DNA from: Mycolicibacterium sp. P1-18
GTDB lineage: Bacteria; Actinomycetota; Actinomycetes; Mycobacteriales; Mycobacteriaceae
DNA length: 64,000 nt
Assembly (NCBI RefSeq): GCF_008329535.1
Contig: NZ_NPKR01000008.1
Span: 186,001-250,000 of the forward strand
Direction: 5' to 3'
A program made the translations under genes and the position numbers. Positions 17,122 to 25,849 of this stretch are shown piece by piece (position 1 is the first letter of the stretch; each line of letters begins with the position of its first letter). The notes under the pieces were generated by a model that saw only the letters and a list, made by a program, of their open reading frames with translations, was not told where the DNA came from and ran no database searches.

Positions 17122-18218
17122 GCCGACGCACCGACGGAAGGTGTCACGTTCGACGCACGCAATGCCCGGCCGAGTCGCCACGTCGCGCCGCCGAGCACCC
17201 CCGCGAGTAGCCCCCCGGTGACGCACGTCAGCAGCACGCTGCCCGCCTGCGCGCCGCCGTCCTCGCCGCCCAGGTCGACGCCCCCGGATCCCAGTGCGCC
17301 GAGCAGCCAGATGATCACGACGACACCTGCTGCGCCGCAACCGGCCAGCAACCAGACACTGGCGCCTCTCCAACGCAGCAACAGTTCGACGGCGCCACCG
17401 AACACGAAGACGACGGCAGGGATCAGCACCATGTCGACGGGGAAGCCCAGCTCGACGAAGTCGCGAAGGGCCAAGTGCTGCAGGCGGGCGTACCAGCCGA
17501 CCGCCCAGCTGGCGAACGACCAGGTCACCACGTTCAGCACCAGGGTGAGAAGTCCGGTGCCGAAGGCTCCGCCTCGCGGGACGACTTGAGAACCGAGCAG
17601 CACGCAGACGAGTGGAATGGCCAACCAGGTCAGGGTGGGCCAGTCGACGGTCGTGCTGAGGTCGAGGTCCGCGAGCGCGCCGCTTTGGATCGAGGCGTAC
17701 TGCCCAAACGCCGCGATCGCGACCATGAATCCCCAACGGCCCCAGCGGTGTTCGCGAGCCGCTGCGAAGACGATCGCGGTGCCGATCATGGTGACGCAGA
17801 TCGACGTCAGCCAACCTTGGTGTGGGGGCGACGCGACGGTGACGTCGAATCCATATAGGCCGTGCCACCACTCGTCGTACAGCCCGTACAGCAGGAACGA
17901 CGCCGCGGCGAGGCCGCCGACCAGATAGCCGATCGGCGCGGCGAACACGCCGAGCACCTTGAACGCGCGACCGCCGACCGTTGGATCGAGATCCTCGCCA
18001 GTGCGCTGTGTGGCGGTGGCCCGCAGCACCATCACCAAGCTGGTCACGCCGGCGATGGCGCCGCCGGAGTAGATGAACAGGTGTGGCAGCGTGAAGAAGC
18101 TGTCCGGCCCGACGTCGAGGTGCCAGTCGATGTCCCAGGTCAACCCCGACAGCGAGATGAGGGTGCCCGCGAGCATGACGAACGCCGGTACCTTGCCGCG
18201 CGAATCCACAGTCGTCAT
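17118..18218 (-). CDS. Polytopic membrane protein of the export cluster
   Basis: 366 residues from the ATG at 18218 (MTTVDSRGKVPAF). About ten hydrophobic helices run through the sequence. Conserved-looking polar features inside or near helices are SGLTWDIDWHLDVGPDSFFTLPHLFIYSG, LYDEWWHGLYGF and PPHQGW. These His/Asp/Trp clusters could face the outside. I do not recognise the family. It lies between the FixH-like gene (14 bases upstream) and the Ig-like anchored protein (4-base overlap), so it is co-transcribed with them. A transport or metal-handling role is only an inference from the neighbours. Confidence 0.65.
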   Translation of the reverse strand: MTTVDSRGKVPAFVMLAGTLISLSGLTWDIDWHLDVGPDSFFTLPHLFIYSGGAIAGVTSLVMVLRATATQRTGEDLDPTVGGRAFKVLGVFAAPIGYLVGGLAAASFLLYGLYDEWWHGLYGFDVTVASPPHQGWLTSICVTMIGTAIVFAAAREHRWGRWGFMVAIAAFGQYASIQSGALADLDLSTTVDWPTLTWLAIPLVCVLLGSQVVPRGGAFGTGLLTLVLNVVTWSFASWAVGWYARLQHLALRDFVELGFPVDMVLIPAVVFVFGGAVELLLRWRGASVWLLAGCGAAGVVVIIWLLGALGSGGVDLGGEDGGAQAGSVLLTCVTGGLLAGVLGGATWRLGRALRASNVTPSVGASA

Positions 18219-18232
18219 GGCGGTGTGCCCTT

Positions 18233-18637
18233 CTAGCCGTTGGTGGTGATGCTTAGAACTGCTTCGTGTACTTGGCTGCTGGCGGTGATGCGGACCGTGA
18301 CGTCCCACTGTCCGGCCATGGACAGATCCACGTCGGCACGGTAGCGACCGTCGCCTAGGGCCACGGCGGTCACGGGCGTTGTGGCGTGGCCCATTTGGGG
18401 CATCGCGGGTTCGAAGGTGACCGAGTCAGGAGTGGCGGGCTCGCCCCCGGCGCCGGTTATCTCGACGGTCACCGGGCTGATTCCGGCCCTCGGTGACTCG
18501 CCGGTCAACTGCACGCGATACGGTCCCGCCGTCACGTTGGCCGCGCCATCCTCCATCGGAGTCGGCCGCAGCAACCAGAGAACGGCCCCTAGGGCGGCGG
18601 CGATCGCGGCGATGACGACGAGGCGTTGGCGAGTCAC
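18233..18637 (-). CDS. FixH/YtkA-like exported domain protein
   Basis: 134 residues from a GTG at 18637 that overlaps the upstream stop (GTGA). One N-terminal helix (RLVVIAAIAAALGAVLWLL) is a signal anchor. The exported domain has the YtkA/FixH pattern: YRVQLTGESPRAGISPVTVEI, EPAMPQMGHA with a Met-Pro-x-Met-Gly-His cluster, then GDGRYRADVDLSMAGQWDVTVRI. The Met/His cluster is the part often linked with copper in such domains. It is coupled to the large exported protein upstream and followed after 14 bases by the polytopic membrane gene. Confidence 0.7.
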   Translation of the reverse strand: MTRQRLVVIAAIAAALGAVLWLLRPTPMEDGAANVTAGPYRVQLTGESPRAGISPVTVEITGAGGEPATPDSVTFEPAMPQMGHATTPVTAVALGDGRYRADVDLSMAGQWDVTVRITASSQVHEAVLSITTNG

Positions 18638-20085
18638 GGTTGGCGGACCTCGATCTCGGTGGACGCGGTGAGGATGGCGTAGTCGCGTTCGCCCTGCACC
18701 CACACCTTGTAACGGCCGGGCAGTGCGAACGAGTAGGTGAAGTCGATCTCGGGCCCGTACCGGGCCACCGATTCGTCGGGCTGCCCGCCTGCGGCGCCGG
18801 GTGCGGGCGGCACCATGGCATGCGCATGTGACCAAACCGGTGCTGCCAGTGCGTGCTCGCCGATGTCGGGGCCGGCGGGCAGGGGTCCGACGACCATCAT
18901 GTGTCCGGCCATCCCCAACCACGGCTGCAGATCCGGGGTGTCCCCGAATCTCGCCCGGATGGTGCTTGGGCTGCCCGCTGGCGCGACCGTCGCGGTGATT
19001 TCGCCCTGGGAGGGTGGCGCTGCGACCGGCGGTGCGGCAGGGGCCCGCCCCTCGACCGAGCCACGTAGCAGTTGCACTCCGCCACCACGCCTGGCGATTT
19101 CGGCCGACATTGCATAAGTGCCCCGTTCGGTGTCGTCGAATCTCACCTCGTAGGATCCCGGCGCGACACGGACAGGGTGCACGTGCGTCATGGTGCCCGC
19201 AGGCGAGACGACGATGAGATGGATCAGCGCGCCGTGGTGAATCAGCAGATCGTCGGCGGGTCGCCCGGTCGAGGAGTCGGTGAGGTTCACACGCAGCGTG
19301 GATTGAACGGCGGACACTGCCATGTTCACCGGCGGTCGCGAATAGTCAGCGGCATTGAGTGAGTTGGCCGCTACGCGTCCGTAGGGGTCACGCAGGTTTT
19401 CGATGGTGGGGTCGAGGTCGTGACCGGGTGGCGGGGGCGGCGGGGAGTACGCCGACAGCATCGCGCCGGTGACCGCCACCGTCAGCGCGACGATCATGCC
19501 GGTCGCCGGGACGATCGCGGTCCAGCCGTGGCGTGCGCGCAACGCCGTTGCCAGGGAGGCGATCAGCAGCGCGCCCGCGGTGAAGAAGCCGTAGTCACTG
19601 GCTTTCTTCCACGGCGGAATCGTCTGCGCAAGAACCAGAAACGGGATCCGCGCCGCGGTGTGGCCGTCATCGACGACGAGTTCCCACGGTCCGGTCCCGT
19701 CGACGGTCAGCTGCGCCGAATACAGGCCGGGCGGGCCGAGCGTGACCTGCCCCTTGCTGGTAGTGGCTCCCGGTGCCGAGGCAGTGAGTTGCAGTGTGGC
19801 TGGCGCGTCACCGCGATGTGTGACGACGTCGACGTGGAGTGTTCCGGGGACCGGGCCGACTCGCCGAATCGTCACGGTCAATTCGCGACCACCGAGCGAC
19901 TGGGCGACGTGCACGTCCGTGTCCCATCCGATGCCGTCGGCGCGCGCCGCAGGCACGCCGACCAGTGCCATCGCCATCAGCATGCCGATCGAAAGTGTCA
20001 GTGCAACCGGGGATGACCCACGACTTCGTCGCGCAGTGGTTGCGTAGCCGACCACGCCCCCAGCCAGTGTCATGGTCAAGAGCAT
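18634..20085 (-). CDS. Large exported membrane-anchored protein with Ig-like and His/Met-rich regions
   Basis: 483 residues. A hydrophobic segment near residues 26-48 ends in AARADG and serves as signal or anchor. An Ig-like domain (HVAQSLGGRELTVTIRRVGPVPG) follows, then two further helices around residues 165-215 separated by a loop. After a PPPPPPG turn there is a long exported part. Its late segment has LGMAGHMMVVGPLPAG, EHALAAPVWSHAHAMVPP and GRYKVWVQGERDYAIL. The Met/His motifs GHMM and HAHAM resemble copper-binding periplasmic sites. It is the first gene of the four-gene minus-strand cluster. Its role is unknown; metal handling is inferred from these motifs and the FixH-like neighbour. 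Confidence 0.65.
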   Translation of the reverse strand: MLLTMTLAGGVVGYATTARRSRGSSPVALTLSIGMLMAMALVGVPAARADGIGWDTDVHVAQSLGGRELTVTIRRVGPVPGTLHVDVVTHRGDAPATLQLTASAPGATTSKGQVTLGPPGLYSAQLTVDGTGPWELVVDDGHTAARIPFLVLAQTIPPWKKASDYGFFTAGALLIASLATALRARHGWTAIVPATGMIVALTVAVTGAMLSAYSPPPPPPGHDLDPTIENLRDPYGRVAANSLNAADYSRPPVNMAVSAVQSTLRVNLTDSSTGRPADDLLIHHGALIHLIVVSPAGTMTHVHPVRVAPGSYEVRFDDTERGTYAMSAEIARRGGGVQLLRGSVEGRAPAAPPVAAPPSQGEITATVAPAGSPSTIRARFGDTPDLQPWLGMAGHMMVVGPLPAGPDIGEHALAAPVWSHAHAMVPPAPGAAGGQPDESVARYGPEIDFTYSFALPGRYKVWVQGERDYAILTASTEIEVRQP

Positions 20086-20200
20086 GCCGCTCAGAAATGT
20101 CAGTGTCGCCGGGAGTAGCCCCCCTGTGTTGGTGGGGACAACCCCCCCTTCGTCGGCAACGACGGCGCCTAGATCGGTGGGTGAGTTGGTGGGGCAAGCC

Positions 20201-20860
20201 TCACACCGCCGGTGGCGTCGGTGACGACCTCCGATTCCGGCGGATGTCGGACAAGGCGGGCAACCGGGGGATGATCGTCGTCAAGAACGCGTGAAGTGTT
20301 TGCTCTACGTCGACGGTTCTCTTGTCGTACAGCCATTGCAGCTGGAGGCCGTCGATCACCGCGATCACACCGATGGCCAGCGCATCTGAACCCATGGCGG
20401 AATTGAGTTCACCCTGCTCGCGCAGCGACTCGAATGCCAGCGAAAGATATTGCCTCAGACCGGTGTAACGCTTGCGATAGTGATCGTGCGCAGGATGGTC
20501 GGCAGATGCCGCCTCAGCAGTCAGCACACTGTAGAGCTCCACCAGGCCCGGCCGGCGGATATTGTCGGACACGACCGCGAACATGCTCAGTATCGATTCG
20601 AGCCCCTCGCCATACGGTGCCATGAGTCGCGAACTTGCTTCGTCGCGGGCCTCGATCACGGCGCCCAAGAGCTCGGCCTTTCCGGCGAAGTGATGGGCCA
20701 ATCCGCGTTGGCTGATCCCGGCGCGGGCTGCGACCTCCTTCATCGTCGTTGCCCGATAACCGAATTCGGAGAACACCTCGGTGGCAGCGGCCACGATCTG
20801 CTGCCGGACCATCGCAGTCTTCGCATAGGGTCCGCGGGCCCCAGTTGAACCGGTGGTCAT
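20201..20860 (-). CDS. TetR family transcriptional regulator
   Basis: 219 residues from the ATG at 20860, preceded by AGGAG; the frame is open 30 bases further. The N-terminal HTH reads QIVAAATEVFSEFGYRATTMKEVAARAGISQRGLAHHFAGKAELLGAVI, the canonical TetR pattern. The C-terminal ligand domain is helical and ends in a Pro-rich tail. It is divergent from the PhyH-type dioxygenase gene with 234 bases between starts, so it probably controls that gene and the downstream dehydrogenase. No palindrome was clear enough in the gap to name an operator. The ligand is unknown. Confidence 0.85.
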   Translation of the reverse strand: MTTGSTGARGPYAKTAMVRQQIVAAATEVFSEFGYRATTMKEVAARAGISQRGLAHHFAGKAELLGAVIEARDEASSRLMAPYGEGLESILSMFAVVSDNIRRPGLVELYSVLTAEAASADHPAHDHYRKRYTGLRQYLSLAFESLREQGELNSAMGSDALAIGVIAVIDGLQLQWLYDKRTVDVEQTLHAFLTTIIPRLPALSDIRRNRRSSPTPPAV

Positions 20861-21094
20861 CGGTGCTCCTCTCTGCGGCTCACCCTCCACTGCGCGGCCC
20901 CGAAATCGAAACTACCACTGCGTGGCGAAATTCATGCTAGTGTCTGTCGAATACCCCACTGACATGGCATTTTCGACGCCGCATCGCCGCCATGGCTGTA
21001 CACGCCCATCCGGCAATGACGTGACACATCGGTGTGACGGCAGATCCGGTGCGCTCGCGCACGTAATCCCGCATTCGACGACAAGGAGTGGCAA

Positions 21095-22357
21095 ATGAAC
21101 ACCGTCGACGTCCGTACCCGCCCAGCCGGAGGTTCGGATCCCATTGACCCCGAGTCGTTTTGGGATGACACAGTGCGGGGTCTGCTCCACCTCAACGGTC
21201 GGTTGGTCGCCCGCGGTGCGACGCTCCTCGAATTGCCCCCGTTGTCCTTCGACGTAGACGGCGTCATCGGTGCGCTGGTGGTCGACGACAACGGTGCGCA
21301 CGCGCACCGAAGGATCGCCGAGTCAGGTCCGGTCGTCGAACTCGACGTCGGGGCCTTCTCCGATCTGATGGGCGATGTCGTGTCTGCGTTCGGGCTGGGC
21401 ATGGCCGGTCGCGTCATCGTCCGGCGAGGGGTCCTGAACGACTTCATGTCGTGGGAGCCGGTGTTGCGCGCGTTGATCGACGGGCGTGCCGTCTACGAGC
21501 CTGGCACGATCGACTTCCGTGACACCGATGGGTCCGAACTTGATCTGACACAGTCATTCTCGGTCACCGACCCCACCGGGCGGCCCGGCCACTTTCTCGA
21601 AGAAACCGGGTTCTTGCACCTGAGATCGGTGTTCACCGACGACGAGATGCAGGCGGTGTCCCACGAGTTGGACACCGCCGTTGGCGCAGCTCGGCGCGAT
21701 GACGGATCTTCGTGGTGGGCGCGTACCGAGGACGCCGGGTGGTATGCGTGCCGGATTCTCGGGTTCAATCAGAAGTCGGCCACGCTGCGCGATCTGCTCA
21801 CCAGCGATCGCTTCACGGCGATTGGGCGGTTCACCGATGACGCCTTCGTGCAGCGCGACCCCGAGGTAGGAGACTCCGCTGAGGGGCTGTGGAAGAAGAT
21901 CGGCGTGGTCGAGGGACCGTCGGACGTGTCATGGCACAAGGATTGCTCGATGGGTGGCCACTCCCGGGGCTGTTCGTCTCTGATCGTGGGGATCTCGCTG
22001 ACCGACGCCAACTCGACGGCCGGTGAGTTGGGGGTGGTAGCGGGGTCGCGCCGCGCGAACGTGCAGATGCTGGGCCTTCATCCAACCCTTGACCTTCCCC
22101 GCGTGGCACTGCCTACCCGCAGGGGTGATGTCCTCGTGCACTGCTCCTGCACCCTGCACATGAGCCGCCCACCGGTGTCTGCCGAGCGGCGGGTGGTCTA
22201 CACGGGTTTCGAACTCGCACCCCGACCCGGCGATGTGGTGGAACACGTCGACCCTTCCGAGGCGCGTCGGCGTCGGGCAGGTCTCGGCAACGCCTCACGG
22301 CTGGTTGCGCCGGCAGGCGACCGAGAAGAGCTGTTCAGACTCGAGACCACTTCCTGA
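21095..22357 (+). CDS. Phytanoyl-CoA dioxygenase (PhyH) family protein
   Basis: A 420-residue protein starting at an ATG with AAGGAG upstream. The 2-oxoglutarate/Fe(II) core lies in the second half: SWHKDCSMGGHS supplies the His-x-Asp pair, and VLVHCSCTLHMSRPP supplies the distal His and following Arg. ETGFLHLRSVFTDDEMQAVSHEL is the usual PhyH N-terminal helix. About 165 residues before that form an extra N-terminal region not typical of the minimal family. It likely hydroxylates a lipid or hydrophobic substrate using O2 and 2-oxoglutarate. It is followed by a short-chain dehydrogenase and faces a TetR gene, which suggests a small catabolic unit. Confidence 0.82.
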   Translation: MNTVDVRTRPAGGSDPIDPESFWDDTVRGLLHLNGRLVARGATLLELPPLSFDVDGVIGALVVDDNGAHAHRRIAESGPVVELDVGAFSDLMGDVVSAFGLGMAGRVIVRRGVLNDFMSWEPVLRALIDGRAVYEPGTIDFRDTDGSELDLTQSFSVTDPTGRPGHFLEETGFLHLRSVFTDDEMQAVSHELDTAVGAARRDDGSSWWARTEDAGWYACRILGFNQKSATLRDLLTSDRFTAIGRFTDDAFVQRDPEVGDSAEGLWKKIGVVEGPSDVSWHKDCSMGGHSRGCSSLIVGISLTDANSTAGELGVVAGSRRANVQMLGLHPTLDLPRVALPTRRGDVLVHCSCTLHMSRPPVSAERRVVYTGFELAPRPGDVVEHVDPSEARRRRAGLGNASRLVAPAGDREELFRLETTS

Positions 22358-22454
22358 CGCGGTCCGGGACGGCCAATCCAATCGTAAGTCGGGGGACCGG
22401 AAGTACGCCAACACGTGGTTTGGTCAATCTGCGACGAAGGTGGGTAAAGAGCAC

Positions 22455-23276
22455 ATGACGGGACGTCTAGAGGGCAAGGTCGCGTTCATCACGGGGGCGG
22501 CCCGCGGACAGGGCCGCGCCCATGCGGTGCGGATGGCAGAGGAAGGGGCCGACGTCATAGCCGTCGACGTCGCGGGTCCGCTACCACCGAGCGTGCGGTA
22601 CGACTCGGCGACCCGAGGAGACCTCGACGAGACCGTCCGGTTGGTGGAGAGGACCGGCCGGAGGATCCTGGCCTCGGTGGTGGACACCCGTGACCACGAC
22701 TTGCTCTCGTCCACGGTCGCTGAGGGTGTCGCCACACTCGGGCGCCTGGACGTCATCGTCGCCAACGCTGGCATCGCCATTCCCCAAACGTGGGACGAAA
22801 TCACCCCCGAGTCGTTCAAGGACGTCCTCGACGTCAACGTCACCGGAACGTGGAACGCCGTGATGGCGGGTGCCCGACACCTCGTCGACGGCGGCAGGGG
22901 AGGATCGGTGATCCTCATCAGCTCGGCGGCTGGACTCAAGATGCAGCCGTTCATGATTCACTACACCACCAGTAAGCATGCGGTCACCGGGATGGCGCGA
23001 GGCTTCGCGGCGGAACTTGGCAGGCACGGTGTCCGAGTCAACAGTGTTCATCCCGGTCCCGTCGCCACCGATATGGGATCAGGCGACATGGTTGCAGAGA
23101 TCGGTCGCACGATGGCGGTCAATCCGCAGCTGTCGGGCATGTTGTCCGGTTTTCTCCCGGACGGAATCTGCGGGCCGCAGGAGATCGCCGACGCGGTGCT
23201 CTGGTTGGCTTGTGACGAATCGAAGTTCGTCACCGCAGCGGCGATCGCGGTCGACGGCGGCAGTTCCCAATACTGA
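22455..23276 (+). CDS. Short-chain dehydrogenase, mycofactocin-coupled type
   Basis: A 273-residue classical SDR. The dinucleotide loop is FITGAARGQGRAHA, the RGQGR form characteristic of mycofactocin-associated dehydrogenases that hold nicotinamide tightly. NNAG is represented by VANAGIA, the catalytic Ser lies in ILISSAAGLK, and Tyr/Lys in HYTTSKHAV. The end QEIADAVLWLACDESKFVTAAAIAVDGGSSQY is typical. Start ATG 22455 follows AAAGAG. It lies 97 bases after the PhyH gene in the same direction and may oxidise an alcohol produced from its product. The subgroup assignment is by motif; electron acceptor use is inferred. Confidence 0.87.
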   Translation: MTGRLEGKVAFITGAARGQGRAHAVRMAEEGADVIAVDVAGPLPPSVRYDSATRGDLDETVRLVERTGRRILASVVDTRDHDLLSSTVAEGVATLGRLDVIVANAGIAIPQTWDEITPESFKDVLDVNVTGTWNAVMAGARHLVDGGRGGSVILISSAAGLKMQPFMIHYTTSKHAVTGMARGFAAELGRHGVRVNSVHPGPVATDMGSGDMVAEIGRTMAVNPQLSGMLSGFLPDGICGPQEIADAVLWLACDESKFVTAAAIAVDGGSSQY

Positions 23277-23340
23277 GCGCGGTCGTCCGTTCGCAGCGAA
23301 CAGGGCGGCTCATTGCTCTGGAACGAGACGCGGCGACATA

Positions 23341-23979
23341 ATGTGTCCGCCATGGGCACGTACACATGACGACACGGCTGGATGGTATCCGGACCCGTCC
23401 GGCGCGAACGGCCACCGCTACTTCGACGGCGCCAACTGGACTGACGCACGACCGGCCGAACCAGCGAAGAAACGCCGGGTGTGGCCGTGGATCATTGGTG
23501 TCGTTCTCCTGGTGTTCTTCGGTGGTTGCGGCACATTCGTCGTAGCAGAACGCCATAGGATCGCCGCGTTACTGTCGGGGGATCGCTTGGCGGCATTCGG
23601 CCAGACGGACACCGGTATTCCCATCGACGACGGGTCGTTCCGGTTCGTGATCGACAGCGTCGGCAAGGCAGAATTACAGCGCGATCCTCCGCCTACGGGC
23701 GTGTACTTCGTCGTGGACGTGACCGTGACCAATACGGGCGTCAAGCCGCGACCATTCGTAGCTCGGAACCAGAAGTGGATCGATGCTCAGGGGCGAACGT
23801 ACGCGGCAACGGGCATGAGTGTGGTCGCGTCGATGCGGGAGTCGACGACCGTGGTCGTGAATCCCGGCCAAGTCATCGAGGTGACGTTGCGCTTCGACGT
23901 GCCGAAAGAGCGCCAAACCGCGGCGATCGAGCTTCATGAGTCTGCTACGTCCGCCGGCGCCAAGGCCCGCCTCTACTGA
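23341..23979 (+). CDS. DUF2510 / DUF4352 membrane-anchored protein, copy 1
   Basis: About 212 residues from the ATG at 23341. A DUF2510 motif (AGWYPDPSG, YFDGANWTD) is followed by a basic stretch, one helix (WPWIIGVVLLVFFGGCGTFVV), and an exported Ig-like DUF4352 domain running to the end (ELHESATSAGAKARLY). A paralogue lies at 56810, near-identical in its final residues. The paralogue starts with VTTPAAGWYPDP; here ATGACGACAC at 23366 would give the same start but is one base out of frame with GWYPDP. The used start may thus be a replacement upstream. Function is unknown; such proteins sit in the mycobacterial envelope. Confidence 0.75.
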   Translation: MCPPWARTHDDTAGWYPDPSGANGHRYFDGANWTDARPAEPAKKRRVWPWIIGVVLLVFFGGCGTFVVAERHRIAALLSGDRLAAFGQTDTGIPIDDGSFRFVIDSVGKAELQRDPPPTGVYFVVDVTVTNTGVKPRPFVARNQKWIDAQGRTYAATGMSVVASMRESTTVVVNPGQVIEVTLRFDVPKERQTAAIELHESATSAGAKARLY

Positions 23980-24285
23980 GTTCGGCCCGGGATGGAGTCG
24001 ATGAAGTCAGCCCGCGGCGTGGATGTTCACTGGGCGAACCGACGCACGACAGGCCGCAGCATGCCCGTTGAGCAGCAGGCTGTAACGGAAGATCCCTGCC
24101 AGGAACACGTTTGACGCCACGACGGAGTCGGCATGAGTTCGAGACGGTATGAGACGACGCGACCTGAAATGACGTGTCGGGGGAGTGGCGGCCTGGAGAG
24201 CGTTGCGTTCCTCTACCAAGCGAGACCGGATCCCACCCTTGAGCGTGGTTCGAGCTTGTGTGGTCACCCGGGCTAGCGTGTGATC
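23980..24285. other. Intergenic region without a convincing gene
   Basis: No supported frame, RNA or repeat was seen. A minus-strand frame covering 24007-24390 overlaps the next gene antisense and lacks any recognisable motif. Confidence 0.4.
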
Positions 24286-25029
24286 ATGGCTGAAATGAGG
24301 CGCGTCGCGTTGGTGACCGGAGCGACCTCGGGAATAGGGCTGGCCATTGCTCGCCGCCTCGGCGGACGCAATTACTGCGTCGTCGTGCATTCACGGTCGT
24401 CGACCGAGGCTGGAAACGCATTGGCTGCCGAGCTCGGCGACGCCCACTACGTCCAAGCGGACCTTGCAGACGATGCGGACAGGCAGCGGCTCGTCGCCGA
24501 TTCCGTTCGCCTCGCCGGGCGCCTTGACGTACTGGTCAACAACGCCGGAATCAGTGCAGTGATCCCGCACTCCGATCTTCAGGGCGCCTCCGCCTCGATG
24601 TGGCGGAAACTATTGGAGGTCAACACGATCGCACCCTTTCGTCTCGTCGCCGAAGCCGAACCGCACTTGCGCGCCGCAGCAAGAAGGGGCCGGACTGCGA
24701 CGGTGGTCAACATCAGCTCGCACGCCGGGATGCGCCCCAAAGGGGCCTCCATCCCGTACTCGGCGAGCAAAGCCGCCCTCATCCACACCACCAAGCTCCT
24801 CGCACTCACCCTTGCCCCCGACATCCGGGTCAACGCGATCGCCCCCGGCCTCGTGGACACTCCGATGACCGCGGAATGGGCCGATGCACGAGCTTTGTGG
24901 CGCGAACGGGCGCCGATGGGGCGTCCAGCAACTCCAGAGGACGTGGCAGACACGGCCCTGTCACTCATCGAGTCCGACTACATGACCGGCGAAATCGTGA
25001 CCCTCGACGGCGGCCTCGGCCTCACCTGA
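24286..25029 (+). CDS. Short-chain dehydrogenase/reductase
   Basis: 247 residues from ATG 24286; an in-frame GTG six bases earlier is the alternative. The cofactor loop is LVTGATSGIGLAIARRL, followed by HSRS in strand 2 favouring NADP. NNAG is intact (VLVNNAGISAV), Ser is in VNISSHAG and Tyr/Lys in PYSASKAAL. The end GRPATPEDVADTALSLI and EIVTLDGGLGL is standard. FabG-like enzymes reduce 3-oxo groups, but the substrate cannot be told. It is a single gene, followed by a methyltransferase gene 109 bases on. Confidence 0.85.
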   Translation: MAEMRRVALVTGATSGIGLAIARRLGGRNYCVVVHSRSSTEAGNALAAELGDAHYVQADLADDADRQRLVADSVRLAGRLDVLVNNAGISAVIPHSDLQGASASMWRKLLEVNTIAPFRLVAEAEPHLRAAARRGRTATVVNISSHAGMRPKGASIPYSASKAALIHTTKLLALTLAPDIRVNAIAPGLVDTPMTAEWADARALWRERAPMGRPATPEDVADTALSLIESDYMTGEIVTLDGGLGLT

Positions 25030-25138
25030 CCACCAGCGACGGGTTGCGTGGTGGTGCCGCCGCCGGAGCATGTCCAACGAATGAGACGTGTCGATTCCGA
25101 CAGGGTGACTGTCTGCGGGCGTCGCTATCGTCACGTGC

Positions 25139-25810
25139 GTGACATTGCCGCTGCGTCCGCAACCTGCCGATCTCGAGACCGTGCGCGACTCGTACGACCG
25201 CGTGGCCGACAACTACGTCGAGATGGTGACGACGACCGGTATCGGCGACATCCGGACACACCCGTGGCTCAAGGCAGCCGTGGACGCATTCGCGAGCACG
25301 GTCGCCTCGATAGGCCCCGTCCTGGACGTCGGCTGCGGGCCAGGAACGGTCACGGCCTATCTCGCCGAGCGTGGTGTCGACGTTTCGGGAGTCGATCTCT
25401 CACCGCGCATGATCGCCCACGCCAGACGCCTGCATCCTCAGTGCGCGTTCACCATTGGATCGGCGACCGACGTCCACCTCCCTAGCGGATCGCTGGGCGG
25501 AGTGCTGGGTTGGTGGTCACTGTTCAACCTTCCACGCAACGTCCTACCGGCGGTCCTAGCTTCCTTCGCCGCGGCTCTACGGCCAGGCGGTCAACTCATC
25601 ATTGCCACCCACGTCGGTGACGACGACGTCGCGCGCACCGAGGCCTACGACGGCGTGCCGGTGCAGTGGACGACTTACCAATGGCGGCCAGAACAACTCA
25701 TCGCGCTAGTGCAACAGGCAGGATTGCGACTCGTGGCCGACCTTCGCCTGCCCGCCGACGAGGACAGCGGACCCGCCGCCGTCCTTGTCGCACAACGAGA
25801 CAACTCATAG
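25139..25810 (+). CDS. Class I SAM-dependent methyltransferase
   Basis: 223 residues from a GTG start. The SAM-binding loop VLDVGCGPGTVTAYLAERG is intact, followed by SGVDLSPRMIAHAR for the adenosine acidic loop, and FTIGSATDVHLPSGSLGGVLGWWSLFNLP for motif II/III. The N-terminal DSYDRVADNY is typical of the UbiE-like Methyltransf_11/25 group. The acceptor is unknown. It stands between a dehydrogenase gene and the convergent DUF5996 gene. Confidence 0.85.
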   Translation: MTLPLRPQPADLETVRDSYDRVADNYVEMVTTTGIGDIRTHPWLKAAVDAFASTVASIGPVLDVGCGPGTVTAYLAERGVDVSGVDLSPRMIAHARRLHPQCAFTIGSATDVHLPSGSLGGVLGWWSLFNLPRNVLPAVLASFAAALRPGGQLIIATHVGDDDVARTEAYDGVPVQWTTYQWRPEQLIALVQQAGLRLVADLRLPADEDSGPAAVLVAQRDNS

Positions 25811-25849
25811 GGGTCAACGCAGAATGCAACAATCCGCGGAACCCGCCGC

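Noticed and set aside
16546..17871. Single 441-residue frame covering two genes on the minus strand
   Set aside because: The upstream half is Arg-rich shadow of the polytopic membrane gene; the signal peptide at 17121 marks the real start.
24007..24390. 127-residue minus-strand frame
   Set aside because: Overlaps the start of the dehydrogenase gene antisense, has no motif or ribosome-binding site.
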